Shown piece by piece: positions 60,524 through 64,000 of a DNA stretch of 64,000 nt (the first letter of the stretch is position 1; each line of letters begins with the position of its first letter). The stretch spans positions 1,736,001 to 1,800,000 of the forward strand of contig NZ_CP170544.1 in the NCBI RefSeq assembly GCF_042693015.1, given 5' to 3'. The translations under genes were made by a program, and so were the position numbers. Source of the DNA: Sphingomonas_E sp042693015 (GTDB lineage Bacteria > Pseudomonadota > Alphaproteobacteria > Sphingomonadales > Sphingomonadaceae). Below the pieces are notes generated by a model, which saw only the letters and a list, made by a program, of their open reading frames with translations, was not told the origin of the DNA and searched no databases.

Positions 60524-62758
60524 ATGCTGAGCCGATTGCAGTCCATGAGCAGGCGATGGGTGTCGTGCGCCTCGCTGGTCATCGCGACCAGCGGCGTCGG
60601 TGCGGCCATCGCCTGGCATGCCGGCAAGGAAATGAACCGGTTCGCGCGCGAGCAACAGGCGAGCCTGATCCGCAACGCATTCTCTCACGCGGCGATCACC
60701 GCTGTCCGCAACCTCCGTTCCTCCGCGCAGAGCCCCGAACTCATCCACCATCTGAACGGCATCGACGCCGCCGGATCGAAGGAATGGCTCGATCGCGAAT
60801 TCGGCACCGTCCAGGCGGAGGCGTTCGGCCACCGCGCCGTCCTTGTCACCAACCGGCAGGGGCCGGTCTACGCCTACGAATACGGACGCCTGCTTACCCC
60901 AGGCGATGCCGATGTGCTCCACTATCAGGCGGCCGACACGATCAACGCCGCGCGAACCGGCGAACCGCACGGCCTGAAAGAACGGGATACGTCCGCGCTC
61001 GCTTATGGCGTGGAGAAGATCGGCCTCGAGCCCGATCAACGGGCAGACACCCATGTCCTCAATATCCAGAACGAAGCGACGGTCGTCGCATCGGTGACGA
61101 CCGGCACCGGCCCCGATGCCTATGTGCTCACGGCCTTCGTGCCGATCGGCGAACGCAGGCTGGAGATGTTCGATAGCGTGCTCGCCCTCGGCGGCATCAA
61201 GGCGATGCCATTGTCCGCCGAAGTACCGCGCGGCAAGGACAGCTTCGTCCTCAGCGCCGACGACGGCAAACCGATCGAACGCCTGGTCTGGACGCCGAGC
61301 CGCCCCGGCGACGCGCTGCTGTACGGCGTACTGCCTGCCATTCTCGCGATCGCGACGATCCTGAGCGTGCTGCTCGGTGCCTGGTCGATGCGGATCCGCT
61401 CGCTGCGCCGGCGCGCACGCCTCAACGGCCAGCGGCTCGATTATCTCGCCAATAATGACGAGCTTTCCAATCTTCCCAATCGACGCCGCTTTCTGCACCG
61501 GCTGAACATGCTCGTCGGCGCGAAGCCCTGCCAGATCGCCTTTGTCGACGTCGACGATTTCAAGGTGGTCAACGATAGCCTGGGCCACGGCGTTGGCGAC
61601 GATTTGATCCGCTGGTTCGCTGGCCAGCTTTCGGAGGAGTTTTCCGACAGCCACTATCTCGTCGCCCGCATCGGCGCCGACGAGTTCGCGCTTATCGACG
61701 AAGGCCCGGATCGCGATCCGCATGTCCTCGGCAGCAAGATCGAAGCGTTGATCGGCCGCATGTTCCGCGCGGAATCCGCGGCCCTTCCGCTCAGCCTTTC
61801 GGCCGGCATCGCCTTGTCGCCCGAACATGGCGGCAGCGGCGTCGAACTGATGCGCAACGCCGATATCGCGCTCTATGAGGCCAAGTCCAACGGCAAGGGC
61901 CGATATGTCGTCTACGAGCACGGCCTGGGCCAGAAAGTCGCGGAGGCTCAGCAATTGGACCATCGCGTCGCCGCCGCGGTCTATAATCTCGATTTCGAGC
62001 TCCATTATCAGCCGATCGTCTCGCTCGCGAACGATCAGCCGACGAGCATGGAGGCGCTGATCCGCTGCAAATCGGATCGCACCCTCACCCCCGACATCTT
62101 CATCCCCATCGTCGAACGGCTGGGGTTGATGCCCAATCTCGGCGAATGGATCATCCGCCGCGGCTTCGAGGACTCCCTCCAGTGGCCGGGCGTCAGCACG
62201 TCGATCAACCTGTCGCCGCTGCAGATCCAGAATCCGGGGCTGCTCAGCGCACTCGACATCGCGCAGAACGAATTCGCGATCGAACCCTCCTCGATCATGT
62301 TCGAGATCACCGAAGGCATCCTCCTCAACTCGACCGAGGACGTGCGCGCGGTGCTCGAAGGATTGAAGGAGCGCGGCTACAAGCTCGCCCTCGACGATTT
62401 CGGCACCGGCTATTCATCGCTTTCCTATCTGGGCGACTTCATCATCGACCGCCTCAAGCTCGACCAGAGCTTCCTGCGCGGCGGCAAGATCCAGCTGGAA
62501 CGCAATTCGACATTGGTGAAGGGCGTGATCGATATCGGCCGCAAGCTTGGCATCGAGGTGGTGGCCGAAGGCGTGGAGGATCCGGGCGATGTCGCGGCAC
62601 TTCGCGCCTGGGGCTGCAGCCATGTCCAGGGCTTCTATATCTCCAAACCGCTGCCGCTTCTCGATGCCGTCGCCCGGCTGCAGAGCATCGTCAACGAGGC
62701 CGAAGCCGAGCGGCCGCTGCGCGCACAGATGGGCAAGGGCGTCGCGCTCTGGAAATGA
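60524..62758 (+). CDS. GGDEF-EAL protein with CHASE-like periplasmic region
   Basis: A 744-residue membrane cyclic-di-GMP protein. A transmembrane helix near the start and a second near 265-285 (LLYGVLPAILAIATILSVLL) bound a periplasmic sensor region of about 230 residues. The GGDEF domain reads RIGADEFAL, with GADEF in place of GGDEF. The EAL domain keeps PTSMEALIRC, INLSPLQIQNP, FEITEGIL, LALDDFGTGYSSLSYLGDF and IDRLKLDQSF, so phosphodiesterase activity is likely. The ATG at 60524 follows GGAG by eight bases. The altered cyclase motif suggests a GTP-binding regulatory role. Confidence 0.92.
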   Translation: MLSRLQSMSRRWVSCASLVIATSGVGAAIAWHAGKEMNRFAREQQASLIRNAFSHAAITAVRNLRSSAQSPELIHHLNGIDAAGSKEWLDREFGTVQAEAFGHRAVLVTNRQGPVYAYEYGRLLTPGDADVLHYQAADTINAARTGEPHGLKERDTSALAYGVEKIGLEPDQRADTHVLNIQNEATVVASVTTGTGPDAYVLTAFVPIGERRLEMFDSVLALGGIKAMPLSAEVPRGKDSFVLSADDGKPIERLVWTPSRPGDALLYGVLPAILAIATILSVLLGAWSMRIRSLRRRARLNGQRLDYLANNDELSNLPNRRRFLHRLNMLVGAKPCQIAFVDVDDFKVVNDSLGHGVGDDLIRWFAGQLSEEFSDSHYLVARIGADEFALIDEGPDRDPHVLGSKIEALIGRMFRAESAALPLSLSAGIALSPEHGGSGVELMRNADIALYEAKSNGKGRYVVYEHGLGQKVAEAQQLDHRVAAAVYNLDFELHYQPIVSLANDQPTSMEALIRCKSDRTLTPDIFIPIVERLGLMPNLGEWIIRRGFEDSLQWPGVSTSINLSPLQIQNPGLLSALDIAQNEFAIEPSSIMFEITEGILLNSTEDVRAVLEGLKERGYKLALDDFGTGYSSLSYLGDFIIDRLKLDQSFLRGGKIQLERNSTLVKGVIDIGRKLGIEVVAEGVEDPGDVAALRAWGCSHVQGFYISKPLPLLDAVARLQSIVNEAEAERPLRAQMGKGVALWK

Positions 62759-62829
62759 AGCGCTGCGGCTGGATAAGCCGCGAAATCCGCAATATCCTGT
62801 AAAGCCCTATGAATTGGCCGGGAGCGGAC

Positions 62830-64000
62830 ATGCGGCACTGGAAATTTCTGGCCCTGGCGGCGGCACTGCTGCTGCCATCCGCCCTGCCCGCTCAAACCTC
62901 GGCTCCCGCCGTCACGGCCTTCGTCCACGTGAACGTGCTGCCAATGGACAGCGATCGCGTGCTTCGCGACCAGACCGTCATCGTCACCGGCGACAGCATC
63001 TCGGCGATCGGCCCTACGATAGCTGTTCCTGCCGGCGCGACGGTGATCGACGGCCACCGCAGCGCCTTTCTCTCGCCCGGCCTTGCCGACATGCATGTCC
63101 ATTCGGACAGCCGCAACGATCTCGCCGTCTATCTCGCGCATGGCGTCACCACCGTGCTGCACATGGGCGGGGCGCGCGCCGGTTTCGTCGATACGGTCGT
63201 GCCCGAAGCCAATGCCGGCAAGATCCCGTCACCGCATGTCTATACCGGCTTCCTGGTTGATGGGACGCCGGCCTATAACGGCTTCGTCATCAAGACGCCC
63301 GCGGAGGCCCGCGCGATCGTCGGCCTCGCCAAGACCAACGGCTATGATTTCATCAAGGTCTATGTCGGCCTGACGCCGGACGTCTATGCGGCGCTGGCGG
63401 ACGAAGCGAAGCTTCAGCACATCCCGCTGGTCGGCCATGGCGTCTATGCCGTCCGCATCGACAAGCAGCTTGCCGCCGGCCAGGTGATGATCGCGCATAG
63501 CGAGGAATTCTTTTATTCCTACTTCACCCCGCCGGGCGTCGAGGAATCCGATACGCCGCCCGCCACGGCGCGCATCGCCGATGCGGTCAGGCTCGTCCGC
63601 CAATATGATGCGACCGTCACCGCGGACCCGCTGACCTTCGGCACGATCACCGCCTTGTTCGGCCATCCCGAAGCGCTGGAACCGATCATGGCGCGGCCCG
63701 AGATCGCCTGGCTCTCGCCGCAGGACCGGCTGGCATGGCGCAACAGCGGTTATTTCAACAAGACGGCCAAGCTTCAGGCCAAGTTCGCCTTCCTGCAACA
63801 GATGGTGAAGGCGATGGCCGACGCGGACGTACGGCTGATCGCCGGCACCGATGCCCCCACCATCCCCGGCCTCTTCCCCGGCCTGTCCATGCATGACGAA
63901 CTCGACGCGCTCGAAGCCGCCGGCCTCAGCCGCTTCAAGGCGCTGACGGCGGCCACCAGCGCGCCGGGCGACTTCATCCAGCGCACCAAGGGCGGCAAGC
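62830..64000 (+). CDS. Exported amidohydrolase, 3' end outside window
   Basis: At least 390 residues of a metal-dependent amidohydrolase. The signal peptide MRHWKFLALAAALLLPSALP is cleaved near AQ. A small beta domain (VIVTGDSISAIG) precedes the TIM barrel, which opens SPGLADMHVHSDSRN with the HxH metal pair. Further metal ligands are VYVGLTPD, LVGHGVY, MIAHSEEFFY and the Asp in LIAGTDAPTIPG. The ATG follows GGGAGCGGAC. It resembles secreted imidazolonepropionase-like or prolidase-like hydrolases of sphingomonads. The gene runs off the right edge in frame. Confidence 0.85.
   Translation, partial: MRHWKFLALAAALLLPSALPAQTSAPAVTAFVHVNVLPMDSDRVLRDQTVIVTGDSISAIGPTIAVPAGATVIDGHRSAFLSPGLADMHVHSDSRNDLAVYLAHGVTTVLHMGGARAGFVDTVVPEANAGKIPSPHVYTGFLVDGTPAYNGFVIKTPAEARAIVGLAKTNGYDFIKVYVGLTPDVYAALADEAKLQHIPLVGHGVYAVRIDKQLAAGQVMIAHSEEFFYSYFTPPGVEESDTPPATARIADAVRLVRQYDATVTADPLTFGTITALFGHPEALEPIMARPEIAWLSPQDRLAWRNSGYFNKTAKLQAKFAFLQQMVKAMADADVRLIAGTDAPTIPGLFPGLSMHDELDALEAAGLSRFKALTAATSAPGDFIQRTKGGK

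Noticed and set aside
60455..62005. Minus-strand frame of 516 codons opposite the GGDEF-EAL gene
   Set aside because: Shadow frame with no motif, opposite a strongly supported gene.

Overview
The window looks like chromosomal DNA from a sphingomonad-type alphaproteobacterium (Sphingomonadales). This rests on high GC, use of GTG and TTG starts, two large TonB-dependent receptors of the sphingomonad type, small proteins matching the DUF6481 and DUF6491 families as remembered, and short palindromic repeats of a kind common in that order. It is inference from gene style; no 16S gene is present.

Layout. 1-1.4 kb: start of a spermidine synthase-like gene, a DUF6481 gene and several very small genes, one apparently frameshifted. 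1.5-7 kb: a minus-strand operon of an outer-membrane transporter-like protein, two poorly known proteins, a DyP-type peroxidase and a flavin reductase-family protein that lacks the redox cysteines. 7.2-9.7 kb: a membrane-bound LytTR regulator divergent from a small secreted protein, then a GIY-YIG nuclease gene inside nested inverted repeats. 10.1-12.2 kb: housekeeping dapB, nth, a secreted DUF6491 protein and tRNA-Arg(CCG). 12.4-22.5 kb: a catabolic island in which a TonB receptor lies divergent to a GntR/FCD regulator, followed by an HMG-CoA lyase-like, HyuA, HyuB, CoA-transferase and isochorismatase-family operon; two identical TTGTATACAA palindromes mark the two control regions.

22.5-33.2 kb is the most unusual block. 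A SLOG-domain membrane protein is divergent from a TIR-transmembrane-TPR protein. Next come a lipoprotein made mostly of eight TGGDDK repeats, a secreted trypsin-like protease and two exported caspase-family proteins in a translationally coupled operon. It resembles a conflict or cell-death module, although no function is proven.

33.6-38.2 kb: an alpha/beta hydrolase, a GNAT acetyltransferase, a class III PHA synthase pair (phaE-phaC) and a ketosteroid-dehydrogenase-like flavoprotein. 38.4-42.4 kb: a KaiC-like double ATPase with a hybrid histidine kinase. 42.8-45.3 kb: a beta-lactamase-fold serine hydrolase and a truncated response-regulator remnant. 45.7-53.1 kb: a sulfate-ester or sulfonate scavenging operon (TonB receptor, GPH-type symporter, two TauD/TfdA dioxygenases, arylsulfatase); the sulfatase frame is broken by one base. 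53.4-57.3 kb: an Asn-rich secreted protein and a SulP transporter, beta carbonic anhydrase and retropepsin-PDZ operon. 57.4-62.8 kb: an EnvZ/OmpR-like pair, a secreted protein, and a GGDEF-EAL protein. The window ends inside an exported amidohydrolase.

All assignments were made by reading motifs by eye; no database or structure search was run. Residue numbers are counts or estimates from the translated frames.
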